From contig CAJODY010000027.1 of assembly GCA_905233285.1 (NCBI GenBank), forward strand, positions 1 through 38,201: 38,201 bases of DNA. The letters are read 5' to 3'. Origin of the DNA: an uncultured Bacteroidaceae bacterium (GTDB lineage: Bacteria > Bacteroidota > Bacteroidia > Bacteroidales > Bacteroidaceae). Below the pieces are notes generated by a model, which was given only the letters and a program-made list of their open reading frames with translations, made no database searches and had not been told where the DNA came from. Numbering within the stretch: the stretch's first letter is position 1; each line of letters starts with the position of its first letter. Both the position numbers and the translations under genes were made by a program. Positions 23,172-31,993 of this stretch are shown here, one piece after another.

Positions 23172-25814
23172 ATGAGAAATCTTAGCAACATAAAGAAACA
23201 AATTCTATGCCTGCTGACCCTGTTGGCGGTTTTCGTACCGACGGAAGCACAAGTGGGTACGGAGGTAAAGCCAACGGTGATGTATGGACAGCCGAAGAAA
23301 GTAGAGATTGGCGGCATCAAAGTGGAAGGTGTGGAAAACTACGACGACCTTGTCCTCATCGGACTGTCAGGACTCACTATCGGTGAAACCATTTCATTCC
23401 CCGGCGATGAGATTACTGCCGCAGTGAAACGGTACTGGAAGCATGGTCTGTTTTCGAATGTGAAGATTGAGGCTGACAGCATCGTTGACAATAAGGTATA
23501 TCTGAAGATTACCCTCGCCACCCGTCCACGAATATCACAGGTCAACGTATGGGGTGTGAAGAAGAGCGAGCAGAAAGACCTCATGGAGAAGATGGGACTG
23601 GCTAAGGGTAACCAGCTCACTCCAAACATGGTTGACAAGGCTAAGATTATTATAAAGAACTACTTCGACGAGAAGGGTTTCCGCAATGCAAGGGTGGAGA
23701 TAGTGCAGAGAGACGACCCAATGCAGAAAGACATGGTTCAGGTCGATGTGAATATCGACAAGCAGGAGAAGGTGAAGGTGAGAAAGATTTACATCAGCGG
23801 AAACAAGAACATAAAGACAAGGGCATTCCATGGTAACTTCTTCTCTGGCGGATTGCTGAAGAAGACAAACGAAATGGGCTTCAAGAGTCTGTTCAAGGCA
23901 AAGAAGTTTGTTGCCGAACGCTATGCAGCGGACAAGGAGAGGGTTATAGAGAAATATAACGAACTGGGATTCCGCGATGCAGTCATTGTGCAGGACAGTG
24001 TGGTTGACAACGGTGATAACACCGTAGATATCTATCTCGGTGTTGAGGAAGGCGACCGCTACTATGTGAGAGACATCAAATGGGTAGGTAACTCAGTGTA
24101 TAACACCGCTCAGCTGAACAGAGTATTCAAGATGGAACGTGGTGATGTGTATAACCAGAAGCACATCAAGAAACGTCTGAACGAAGACGACGATGCAGTT
24201 GCCAACTTCTATTATAATGAAGGTTATGTGTTCAATCAGGTCAACCCTGTCGAAGTAGATGTAGATGGCGACAGTATCGACCTTGAGATACGTATCACAG
24301 AAGGTGTTCAGGCTACCATCAACAAGATAAAGATTTACGGTAACACCAGAGTATATGAAGAAGTGGTGCGTCGTGAACTGAAACTGAAGCCGGGCGACCT
24401 CTTCTCGATGGATGCCTTCAAGATGTCGTACCAGGAAATAGCACAGATGGGACACTTCGACCCAGAAGCCATCGACTTCAAACCGGTGCCCGACCCAATC
24501 AACGGAACAGTTGACATGAACCTCGGACTGAGTCCGAAGGCAAGTGACCAGATTGAGTTCTCACTTGGTTGGGGACAAATCGGTGTGACAGGAAAACTGG
24601 GACTGAAATTCACCAACTTCTCAATGCGTAACCTTTTCCATCGCAATGGTCTGCACCGTGGATTCATGCCTCAGGGCGATGCTCAGGTTCTGGAGTTATC
24701 GGGTTCTACCAACGGTCGTTACTATCAGTCGTACAGCATCTCGTTCCAGGATAACTGGTTCGGACGCAAACGACCGAACACACTCTCCGTCAGCGCATTC
24801 TTCTCCCGTCAGACCGACGTGAGCAGTTCATACTATAACTCAAGCTACTACAACAACTACTACTCGTCGATGTATGGCTATGGAAACTACAACTCCAGCT
24901 ACTACAACAACTACTCAAGCTATTACGACCCCGACAAGTACATCATGCTGTTAGGTCTATCGGTAGGATGGGGTAAACGTCTGAACTGGCCCGATAACAA
25001 CTTCAGTTTCCAGGCTTCGCTCGGATATACCCGTTATATGCTGAAGGACTGGGAATACTTCATCATCACCGACGGACACTGTAACAATATCAACCTGACT
25101 CTGTCGCTCTCACGTGTCAACATCGACAACCCTATATTCCCACGTCGTGGTTCGCAGATTTCTGCATCAGTCACACTCACTCCTCCTTATTCATTGTGGG
25201 ACGGCATCGACTACAAAAATCTTGCCACTTCACGTGACGATGCAAACTACATGAACGACATGCAGAAGAAATACAAGTGGATTGAATACCACAAATGGGC
25301 ATTCAAATCACGTTTCTTCACTCCTCTGTCAAGTGCCAACAAGTGCTTTGTGCTGATGGCACGCTTCGACTGTGGACTTCTGGGCTGCTACAATAAGTAC
25401 AAGAGGTCGCCGTTCGAGACCTACTACATGGGTGGTGACGGTATGTCAGGCTATTCATACAACTACTATACCGAGACCATCGGTCTGCGTGGATACGACA
25501 ACGGATGTCTCACACCATACGGATATGAAGGCTATGCCTATTCACGAATGACCCTCGAACTGCGCTACCCTGTGATGCTCAACGGAAGCACTAATATATA
25601 TGTACTCGGCTTTGCTGAAGGAGGTAACGCATGGAACGAAGTGAAGAGGTTCAACCCATTCGACATGAAACGTTCGGCAGGAGTGGGTGTACGTCTGTTC
25701 CTCCCTATGATTGGACTGATGGGTATCGACTGGGCATACGGATTTGACAAGGTGTTCGGTTCCAAGACATATGCCGGCAGTCAGTTCCACTTTATCCTCG
25801 GACAAGAATTCTAA
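23172..25814 (+). CDS. bamA: BamA outer-membrane assembly factor
   Basis: An 880-residue Omp85 protein that inserts beta-barrel proteins into the outer membrane. It has a signal peptide (cleaved near EAQ, residue 27), about five POTRA domains (about 45-445, for example GIKVEGVENYDDLVLIGLSG, RKIYISGNKNIKTRAF, INKIKIYGNTRVYEEVVRRE), then a 16-strand barrel. The conserved VRGY-like loop-6 motif appears as GLRGYDNGCLTPYG (about 776), and the last strand ends FHFILGQEF with a terminal Phe. An unusual stretch at about 551-590 is almost only Tyr, Ser and Asn. It starts 10 bp after uppS and is followed by three periplasmic chaperone genes. Confidence 0.96.
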   Translation: MRNLSNIKKQILCLLTLLAVFVPTEAQVGTEVKPTVMYGQPKKVEIGGIKVEGVENYDDLVLIGLSGLTIGETISFPGDEITAAVKRYWKHGLFSNVKIEADSIVDNKVYLKITLATRPRISQVNVWGVKKSEQKDLMEKMGLAKGNQLTPNMVDKAKIIIKNYFDEKGFRNARVEIVQRDDPMQKDMVQVDVNIDKQEKVKVRKIYISGNKNIKTRAFHGNFFSGGLLKKTNEMGFKSLFKAKKFVAERYAADKERVIEKYNELGFRDAVIVQDSVVDNGDNTVDIYLGVEEGDRYYVRDIKWVGNSVYNTAQLNRVFKMERGDVYNQKHIKKRLNEDDDAVANFYYNEGYVFNQVNPVEVDVDGDSIDLEIRITEGVQATINKIKIYGNTRVYEEVVRRELKLKPGDLFSMDAFKMSYQEIAQMGHFDPEAIDFKPVPDPINGTVDMNLGLSPKASDQIEFSLGWGQIGVTGKLGLKFTNFSMRNLFHRNGLHRGFMPQGDAQVLELSGSTNGRYYQSYSISFQDNWFGRKRPNTLSVSAFFSRQTDVSSSYYNSSYYNNYYSSMYGYGNYNSSYYNNYSSYYDPDKYIMLLGLSVGWGKRLNWPDNNFSFQASLGYTRYMLKDWEYFIITDGHCNNINLTLSLSRVNIDNPIFPRRGSQISASVTLTPPYSLWDGIDYKNLATSRDDANYMNDMQKKYKWIEYHKWAFKSRFFTPLSSANKCFVLMARFDCGLLGCYNKYKRSPFETYYMGGDGMSGYSYNYYTETIGLRGYDNGCLTPYGYEGYAYSRMTLELRYPVMLNGSTNIYVLGFAEGGNAWNEVKRFNPFDMKRSAGVGVRLFLPMIGLMGIDWAYGFDKVFGSKTYAGSQFHFILGQEF

Positions 25815-25838
25815 CAAAACCCTTAATATTTATACAGT

Positions 25839-26354
25839 ATGAGAAGAACATTTTTAACGATAGCACTTACCCTGATAGGTATCCTGTCTATCAATGCACA
25901 GAAGTTTGCGCTCGTCGATATGGAATACATACTGAAGAATGTACCAGCTTACGAACGAGCAAACGAACAACTGAACCAGATAAGCAAGAAATGGGAAGGC
26001 GAGGTACAAAGCATTCTGAACGAAGTGGAGACTTTATATCGTAAATATCAGTCAGAGTCGGTATTCCTTTCCGACACACAGAAGACAAAGGCTGAGGAAG
26101 CCATCGTGGCAAAGGAGAAAGAAGCCAGCGAACTGAAGAAGAAATACTTCGGAGCCGAAGGTGAACTCTTCAAGAAACGTCAGAGTCTGATGTCGCCCAT
26201 TCAGGACGAGATTTACGGAGCCGTAAAGGAAATATGCGAACGCAAGGGTTATCAGCTGATACTCGATCGTGCTTCCGGCGGCAGCATTATCTATGCCTCA
26301 CCAAAAATAGACATAAGCGATGAGGTGCTCCAACGACTTGGATATAGTCATTAA
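25839..26354 (+). CDS. OmpH/Skp-like periplasmic chaperone, copy 1
   Basis: 171 residues: signal peptide (MRRTFLTIALTLIGILSINAQ), then the Skp opening KFALVDMEYILKNVPAYERANEQ, a long charged coiled coil (about 50-115, EVETLYRKYQSESVFL, KTKAEEAIVAKEKEASELKKKY) and the C-terminal strand region (GYQLILDRASGGSIIYASPKID). Skp trimers hold unfolded outer-membrane proteins for BamA. It is the first of three paralogues directly after bamA, with a 24-bp gap. Confidence 0.94.
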   Translation: MRRTFLTIALTLIGILSINAQKFALVDMEYILKNVPAYERANEQLNQISKKWEGEVQSILNEVETLYRKYQSESVFLSDTQKTKAEEAIVAKEKEASELKKKYFGAEGELFKKRQSLMSPIQDEIYGAVKEICERKGYQLILDRASGGSIIYASPKIDISDEVLQRLGYSH

Positions 26355-26393
26355 AAACAAACATTATTAATATAAACCAATTTTAAAAAGAAA

Positions 26394-26891
26394 ATGAAAA
26401 AAGTAATTATCGCAGTCCTTCTGGCTATGCCAATGGCTGTATTCGCACAGAAATTCGCACACGTAAACTCAGCAACCATCATTCAGGCTATGCCGGAATA
26501 CACAAAGGCACAGACTGACATACAGAATCTTCAGAAGCAGTACGAAGAGGAATTGCAGAAGATGCAGGACGAACTGAAAACCAAGAGCGACGATTTCGAT
26601 AAGAATCAGGGAACAATGCCAGAGGCTGTAAAACAGCGCCGTCAGCAGGAACTGCAGGACCTCTACCAGCGTATGCAGCAGTACTATCAGACTATGCAGG
26701 AAGAACTGCAGAAAGCTCAGTCTGAAAGAATGCAGGCTATCCAGACCAAGATAATCGCTGCCATCAAGGAAATCGGAGTAGCAGGCGGTTACGTATATGT
26801 AATGGACGTAACAAGCGGTATTCCGTTTATCAGCGAAACACTCTCAACCGATGTCACCAACCAGGTAATGACCAAGCTTGGCATTAAATGA
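26394..26891 (+). CDS. OmpH/Skp-like periplasmic chaperone, copy 2
   Basis: 165 residues: signal peptide (MKKVIIAVLLAMPMAVFAQ), then KFAHVNSATIIQAMPEYTKA, a Gln/Glu-rich coiled coil (about 43-110, EEELQKMQDELKTKSDDF, RRQQELQDLYQRMQQYY) and the closing strands (GGYVYVMDVTSGIPFIS). It has the typical Bacteroidota OmpH form. Its TGA overlaps the ATG of copy 3 (ATGA), so the two are translationally coupled. Confidence 0.94.
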   Translation: MKKVIIAVLLAMPMAVFAQKFAHVNSATIIQAMPEYTKAQTDIQNLQKQYEEELQKMQDELKTKSDDFDKNQGTMPEAVKQRRQQELQDLYQRMQQYYQTMQEELQKAQSERMQAIQTKIIAAIKEIGVAGGYVYVMDVTSGIPFISETLSTDVTNQVMTKLGIK

Positions 26892-27451
26892 TGAAACGAA
26901 TCCTTTCATTATATTTTGCGCTCCTCGCTGTTGCCACACTCTCGGCACAGGAGGCAGCGCAATCTCAGTCTAACGAGGTTACCCCGCAAACCATCGTTCA
27001 GATGCAGCACTTCGGCTATCTCAGCTACAACGAGATGCTGGAGTTCATGCCTGAATACGGGGTTGCAATGGCAAAGTTGCAGAACTTGAAGAAGACTTAC
27101 GAAAACGAACTGGAACGTGCAGAGACAGACTTCTCGCGTAAGTTTCAGGAGTTTGTCGAGGGACAGCGCACCTTCCCCGAGAACATCATGCTGAAACGTC
27201 AGAAGGAACTTCAGCAGCTCATGGAAGAGAGTCTGGCATTCAAGGAGCAGGCCAAGCAACTGCTCACTCAGGCTGAAGAGGAACTCATGCATCCGCTCCA
27301 TCAGAAACTGAAGGATGTAATGCGTGAAGTAGGATTGGAACACAACTATGCCTACATCCTCAATACCGACAACAACTCCTATCCGTTTGTCAACACTACA
27401 GGCGAGGCAGAAGACTGCAGCGAACTGGTGAAGGCAAAACTCAGACGATAA
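26888..27451 (+). CDS. OmpH/Skp-like periplasmic chaperone, copy 3
   Basis: 187 residues: signal peptide (MMKRILSLYFALLAVATLSAQ), a polar linker, then the family opening as FGYLSYNEMLEFMPEYGVAMAK, a coiled coil (about 65-130, ENELERAETDFSRKFQEF, KRQKELQQLMEESLAFKEQ) and closing strands (HNYAYILNTDNNSYPFVN). It is more divergent than copies 1 and 2 and may serve other clients. It starts inside the stop of copy 2 (4-bp overlap) and is 13 bp before murI. Confidence 0.9.
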   Translation: MMKRILSLYFALLAVATLSAQEAAQSQSNEVTPQTIVQMQHFGYLSYNEMLEFMPEYGVAMAKLQNLKKTYENELERAETDFSRKFQEFVEGQRTFPENIMLKRQKELQQLMEESLAFKEQAKQLLTQAEEELMHPLHQKLKDVMREVGLEHNYAYILNTDNNSYPFVNTTGEAEDCSELVKAKLRR

Positions 27452-27464
27452 GTTCAACGAGACA

Positions 27465-28307
27465 ATGGCAGACACGAACACATCTATTTTATCTGGTCCC
27501 ATCGGCATTTTCGACTCGGGATTAGGTGGTCTGACCATACTCGAAGGCATACGTCGGCTGATGCCTCAGTACGACTATATCTACCTTGGCGACAACGCCC
27601 GTGCCCCATACGGCACCCGTTCGTTCGACGTCGTCTATCAGTTCACCCTACAAGCTGTTCAGAAACTCTTCGAGATGGGTTGCCCGCTCATCATCCTGGC
27701 TTGTAACACCGCTTCGGCAAAGGCTCTGCGCAGCATTCAGCAAAAATACCTTCCTACGCATGCTCCAAACCACCGCGTACTGGGAGTGATACGTCCTACG
27801 GCAGAGGTTGTAGGTACATTGACTCGTTCGCGCCACATCGGCATACTTGCTACTGAGGGTACAGTCCGTTCTGAATCATACAATTTGGAGATAAAGAAAC
27901 TTTATCCCGATACCACCGTCGTCGGACAAGCATGTCCCATGTGGGTTCCATTGGTTGAAAACAACGAATACGACCGTCCCGGAGCTGACTACTTCGTAAA
28001 GGACAGCATCGACCGACTCCTGTCTGCCGACCCACTCATCGACACCATCATCCTCGGTTGCACCCACTATCCGCTTCTGCTGCCTAAAATCAAGCAGTAC
28101 ATACCCTCCGGCATCACCATCATACCTCAGGGCAAATACATCGCAGAAAGTCTGGCAGACTACCTACACCGCCATACTGAAAAAGAGCAGCAGATAACCA
28201 AGGGCGGCACATGCCGGTACTACACAACCGAATCGAGCGAGAAATTCAGCGAATCAGCCTCCATCTTCCTCCACGAAGAAATCAAAGCAGAACATATCAC
28301 ATTGTAA
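27465..28307 (+). CDS. murI: Glutamate racemase
   Basis: A 280-residue cytoplasmic enzyme that converts L- to D-glutamate for peptidoglycan. It has the two-cysteine acid/base pair: C80 in ACNTASAKAL and C199 in GCTHYPLL. The start IGIFDSGLGGLTI carries the conserved D17 and S18. YLGDNARAPYG and the C-terminal region are typical. Length is normal. The order bamA-skp-skp-skp-murI links outer-membrane assembly with wall synthesis. A heptamer array separates it from the next gene. Confidence 0.97.
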   Translation: MADTNTSILSGPIGIFDSGLGGLTILEGIRRLMPQYDYIYLGDNARAPYGTRSFDVVYQFTLQAVQKLFEMGCPLIILACNTASAKALRSIQQKYLPTHAPNHRVLGVIRPTAEVVGTLTRSRHIGILATEGTVRSESYNLEIKKLYPDTTVVGQACPMWVPLVENNEYDRPGADYFVKDSIDRLLSADPLIDTIILGCTHYPLLLPKIKQYIPSGITIIPQGKYIAESLADYLHRHTEKEQQITKGGTCRYYTTESSEKFSESASIFLHEEIKAEHITL

Positions 28308-28311
28308 GAGT

Positions 28312-28335
28312 CTGTAAACCGTAAACTGTAAACTA
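28312..28335. repeat. Heptamer array, GTTTACC family, reverse orientation
   Basis: CTGTAAA, CCGTAAA, CTGTAAA, then CTA. On the minus strand the edge reads TAGTTTACAG. It fills the gap between murI and the first chromate-transporter gene, ending 3 bp before its ATG. Confidence 0.85.
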
Positions 28336-28338
28336 TCC

Positions 28339-28881
28339 ATGTCCATCTACTCCGACCTTTTCCTTACATTCAGCAAGATAGGCTCCTTCACCCTTGGTGG
28401 CGGCTATGCCATGGTGCCTGTCATGGAGCGTGAGATAGTGGACAAGAAAGGATGGCTCAGTCAGGAGGAGTTTACCGACATACTTGTTGTGGCACAGTCC
28501 ACCCCCGGACTCTTCGCCATCGACATGGCATCCCACATCGGATATAAATACCGCGGAGTCGTCGGAGGCATCGTTGGAGCACTTGGAGTAGCCCTGCCGA
28601 GCATCGTCATCATACTGCTCATCGCACTCCTGTTCCAATCGTTCAAAGACAACATCTACGTTGAGAAGTTCTTCATGGGCATACGTCCCTGCGTCGTCGC
28701 CCTCATCCTCACTCCATGCTTCCGCATGGCTAAGTCGGCAAAGATTACAATCTACAACTGCTGGATACCCATCGTTTGTGCCTTGCTCATATCACTCTTC
28801 GGAGTCAGCCCCATCTGGTGCATCATCGTAGCAGGCATAGCGGGATTCATCTACGGAAAATACCTGACCATCAGACAATGA
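28339..28881 (+). CDS. Chromate-transporter family protein (CHR), first half-size subunit
   Basis: A 180-residue membrane protein of the short CHR type. It shows the family opening (F)SKIGSFTLGGGYAMVPVMERE, then WLSQEEFTDILVVAQSTPGLFAIDMA and several hydrophobic helices (about 75-100, 110-130, 135-175). Short CHR proteins work in pairs to form one ion transporter. Some export chromate, but the natural substrate in Bacteroidota is uncertain and could be sulfate or another anion. It overlaps the second half by 4 bp (ATGA). Confidence 0.92.
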   Translation: MSIYSDLFLTFSKIGSFTLGGGYAMVPVMEREIVDKKGWLSQEEFTDILVVAQSTPGLFAIDMASHIGYKYRGVVGGIVGALGVALPSIVIILLIALLFQSFKDNIYVEKFFMGIRPCVVALILTPCFRMAKSAKITIYNCWIPIVCALLISLFGVSPIWCIIVAGIAGFIYGKYLTIRQ

Positions 28882-29459
28882 TATTCCTTCAGCTATTCAT
28901 CACATTCTCAAAGATAGGCATCTTCAATTTCGGCGGTGGCTACGCGATGATTTCGCTCATTCAGGACGAAGTGGTCAACAAACACCATTGGCTCACAACT
29001 ACCGAATTCACCGATATAATCGCCATCAGTCAATCGACCCCCGGACCTATCGGCATCAACGCAGCCACCTACACAGGCTACACGGCTGTCATCAATGCCG
29101 GCTACCCCGAATGGGCTGCCATCCTCTCAGCCGTCATGACCTCGCTGAGCATCATGTGGCTTCCCTTCATTCTGATGATAAGCATAAGCAAATATCTCAT
29201 CCGTCATAAAGACTCCCTCGCCGTAGCCAACATATTCACAATGCTGCGCCCCACGGTACTCGGACTCATCCTGGCAGCAGCCATCATGCTGATGAACGTC
29301 GAGAACTTCGGCTCTCCTACCGACTCCACGTTCGAATTCATCGTCAGTTGCACCATCTTCATCCTCTCGTTCGTTCAAGGTACATCCTATCCTTATGATA
29401 TTGCTCTGCGGATTGGCAGGACTCATTATTTATTAACGATAACAGACACAACACAATGA
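28878..29459 (+). CDS. Chromate-transporter family protein (CHR), second half-size subunit
   Basis: 193 residues from the ATG at 28878, which overlaps the TGA of its partner. FSKIGIFNFGGGYAMISLIQDE and FTDIIAISQSTPGPIGINAATY are the second-half CHR motifs, followed by five or so membrane helices. The frame is open further upstream (to 28776), but that extension lies wholly inside the first subunit gene and is not supported. The paired, overlapping arrangement implies a heterodimer. Its stop overlaps the PfkB ATG in turn. Confidence 0.92.
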   Translation: MIFLQLFITFSKIGIFNFGGGYAMISLIQDEVVNKHHWLTTTEFTDIIAISQSTPGPIGINAATYTGYTAVINAGYPEWAAILSAVMTSLSIMWLPFILMISISKYLIRHKDSLAVANIFTMLRPTVLGLILAAAIMLMNVENFGSPTDSTFEFIVSCTIFILSFVQGTSYPYDIALRIGRTHYLLTITDTTQ

Positions 29460-30394
29460 GAAAAGTAATAGGAATAGGCGAAACCATTCTCGACATCATA
29501 TTCAAGGACGAACAACCCACAGCAGCCGTACCGGGTGGTTCGGTCTTCAACGGCATCATATCGTTGGGTCGCTTAGGATGCGACGTCACGATGATAACCG
29601 AAACCGGCAACGACCGCGTGGGACAGACCATCAAGCAGTTCATGTCCGACAACGGAGTGAACACTCGTCACATCTGTATGTACGAGGACGGACGCACAGC
29701 CATCTCACTTGCCTTCCTCAACGCTCGTAACGATGCCGAATACACATTCTACAAGGACTATCCCAAGGCACGTCTCGACGTCGAATGGCCCGAGATAAAC
29801 AAGGATGATATCGTCATGATGGGTTCCTACTTCGTGCTCAACCCTGCCTTACGTCCTAAAGTGAAGGAATTCCTCGACTATGCACGTCGTCAGCAGGCAT
29901 TCATCTACTACGACATCAACTTCCGTTCGTCCCATCTCGACGAGGCTGCTGAGCTCTATTCCACCATCATCGAGAACTTCGGCTATGCAGACATAGTTCG
30001 CGGTTCCACCGAGGATTTCCAGTACATGTTCGGCATCAACGACCCACTCGAAGCCTACAACCGTGAGGTTGCCCCTCATTGTCCTTATATGCTGTGTACC
30101 GATGCCGACGGCGATATCCGCCTCTTCACACCTCAGGGTAACAAAGAATATAAAGTACAGAAGATCCAGACCGTATCAACTATTGGAGCCGGCGACAACT
30201 TCAACGCAGGAATCGTCTTCGGACTCCTCCAATGTGGAATCCGTCGCGACGACCTCCCCTCAATGCTCAATAATCAATGGTCAACGGTCATTGGTCATGG
30301 TATAGCTCTCGCCAGCGAAGTTTGTCAAAGTATCCACAACTCAATAAGTAAGGACTTCGCCAAGCAATACATCCAAAAACTAAAAAACAATTAA
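29456..30394 (+). CDS. PfkB-family carbohydrate kinase
   Basis: A 312-residue ribokinase-type sugar kinase. The N-terminal glycine motif is IGIGETILDIIF, with PGGSVFNGIISLGRLG (substrate side); the C-terminal anion-hole motif is TIGAGDNFNAGIVFGLL with catalytic D247. The sugar is not predictable; the protein is close to fructokinase-like Bacteroidota enzymes. Residues about 269-282 (SMLNNQWSTVIGHG) are encoded by a 7-nt periodic array (30261-30299), which makes this loop unusual. It overlaps the CHR gene by 4 bp and is followed by the helicase after 1 bp. Confidence 0.93.
   Translation: MRKVIGIGETILDIIFKDEQPTAAVPGGSVFNGIISLGRLGCDVTMITETGNDRVGQTIKQFMSDNGVNTRHICMYEDGRTAISLAFLNARNDAEYTFYKDYPKARLDVEWPEINKDDIVMMGSYFVLNPALRPKVKEFLDYARRQQAFIYYDINFRSSHLDEAAELYSTIIENFGYADIVRGSTEDFQYMFGINDPLEAYNREVAPHCPYMLCTDADGDIRLFTPQGNKEYKVQKIQTVSTIGAGDNFNAGIVFGLLQCGIRRDDLPSMLNNQWSTVIGHGIALASEVCQSIHNSISKDFAKQYIQKLKNN
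30261..30299. repeat. Heptamer array inside the PfkB gene, CAATGGT family
   Basis: Five 7-nt units (CAATGCT, CAATAAT, CAATGGT, CAACGGT, CATTGGT) and a partial sixth (CATGG). It is entirely in coding sequence and keeps the frame open. Confidence 0.75.
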
Positions 30395-31723
30395 TTTGAA
30401 AACATTCGAACAACTCGGTATCTCATCACCGATACTTCAAGCCATCAGCGAGATAGGCTTTGAAAGTCCCATGTAATCCCCTACCTACTCGGAAACGACA
30501 ACGACGTCATAGCACTTGCACAGACAGGTACAGGCAAGACAGCAGCTTACGGACTACCACTTATCCAGAAGACCGACAGCACATCGCTCATCACACAGTC
30601 CATCGTCATTGCCCCCACACGCGAACTCTGCCTACAGATTACCGACGACCTCAAGAGCTACAGCAAATACATCCCCGGACTCCGCATTCTGGCAGTCTAT
30701 GGCGGAGCACAGATAATGCCGCAGATACATAGTCTGAAGAAAGGTGTTCAGATTATCGTAGCCACACCCGGACGACTCGTTGACCTCATGGAACGTGGGG
30801 TTGCCGACCTCTCAAATGTCAGGAATGTTGTACTCGACGAAGCCGACGAGATGCTCAACATGGGGTTCTCCGAAAGCATCGATGCCATCCTGGCACGCTG
30901 TCCGTCCCACAACTCACGCAATACACTCCTCTTCTCCGCCACCATGTCGAAGGAGATTGAACGCATTGCTCACAACTACCTCCACGACCACAAAGAGATT
31001 GTCGTAGGTAGCCGCAACGAAGGAGCCGAACACGTCAACCACTTCTACTACCTCGTAGCAGCACGCGACAAATACAATGCCCTGAAACGCATTGCCGACT
31101 ACTACCCCGAGATATACGCCATCATCTTCTGCCGCACACGCATGGAGACACAGGAAATAGCCGACCGCCTCATTCAGGACGGCTACAACGCCGAGGCACT
31201 TCATGGCGACCTCTCACAGATGCAACGCGACATCACTATGCAGAAGTTTCGTCAACACCGCACCCAGCTCCTCGTAGCTACCGACGTGGCGGCACGCGGA
31301 CTCGACGTCGAGGAACTCACCCACGTCATCAATTACGGACTGCCTGACGATATCGAGTCCTATACCCACCGCTCCGGACGTACAGGTCGTGCCGGACGCA
31401 AGGGTACCAGCATCTCCATCATCCATATCAAGGAGAAACATAAGATTCAGGCCATCGAACGCCAGATTCAGAAGAAATTCATCCCCAGCATTCTGCCTAC
31501 CGGACAGGAGATATGTGCCAAGCAACTCTACAAACTCATCGATGACATCGAGAAAATAGAAGTCGATGAAAAGGAAATCAAGCAGTACCTGCCCGAGATA
31601 TACCGCAAACTCGACATGCTCGACAAGGAAGACCTCATCAAGCGTATGGTCAGTATGCAGTTCAATACCTTCCTCAACTACTACAAGAACGCACCCGAAA
31701 TCGAGCAGCCAAGCAGCAAGGAG

Positions 31724-31842
31724 AAGAAGGCTGAAGGAAGAGGTAAGAAGGTGGATGGAAGACGACAGAGGGAAGAAGGCAGAGGTCGGAAGGATGACGG
31801 CAGATGGCAGAAGGCTAATGGCAGAGGTCGGAAGTCAGAAGA
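31724..31842. repeat. Heptamer array inside the helicase gene, CAGAAGG family (17 units)
   Basis: Seventeen consecutive purine-rich 7-nt units such as AAGAAGG, CTGAAGG, CAGAGGT, CAGATGG, CTAATGG, CGGAAGT. Because three units make 21 nt, the protein gains a seven-residue repeat of form KxxGRxx, five to six copies. Confidence 0.9.
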
Positions 31843-31857
31843 AAGGAAGAAATCTAA

Positions 31858-31885
31858 ACCCTCAGCTTTCAACTCTCAACAATCA
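31858..31885. repeat. Heptamer array inside the helicase gene, CTCAACT family (four units)
   Basis: ACCCTCA, GCTTTCA, ACTCTCA, ACAATCA, 16 bp downstream of the CAGAAGG array and still in coding sequence (encodes PSAFNSQQS). Confidence 0.75.
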
Positions 31886-31993
31886 AAGGCTCCCAAAGGT
31901 GCGAAGGAATGGGCAAAATACTTCGAAGGTCAGGTCGAGTCCCAACCTTTCTACAACGAATTTGCAAAGAAGAAAGGAAAGAAAAAGAGGAAA

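Noticed and set aside
28776-28877. Extended N-terminus of the second CHR subunit
   Set aside because: It lies wholly inside the first CHR gene; the ATG at 28878 matches the family opening and overlaps the stop by 4 bp.
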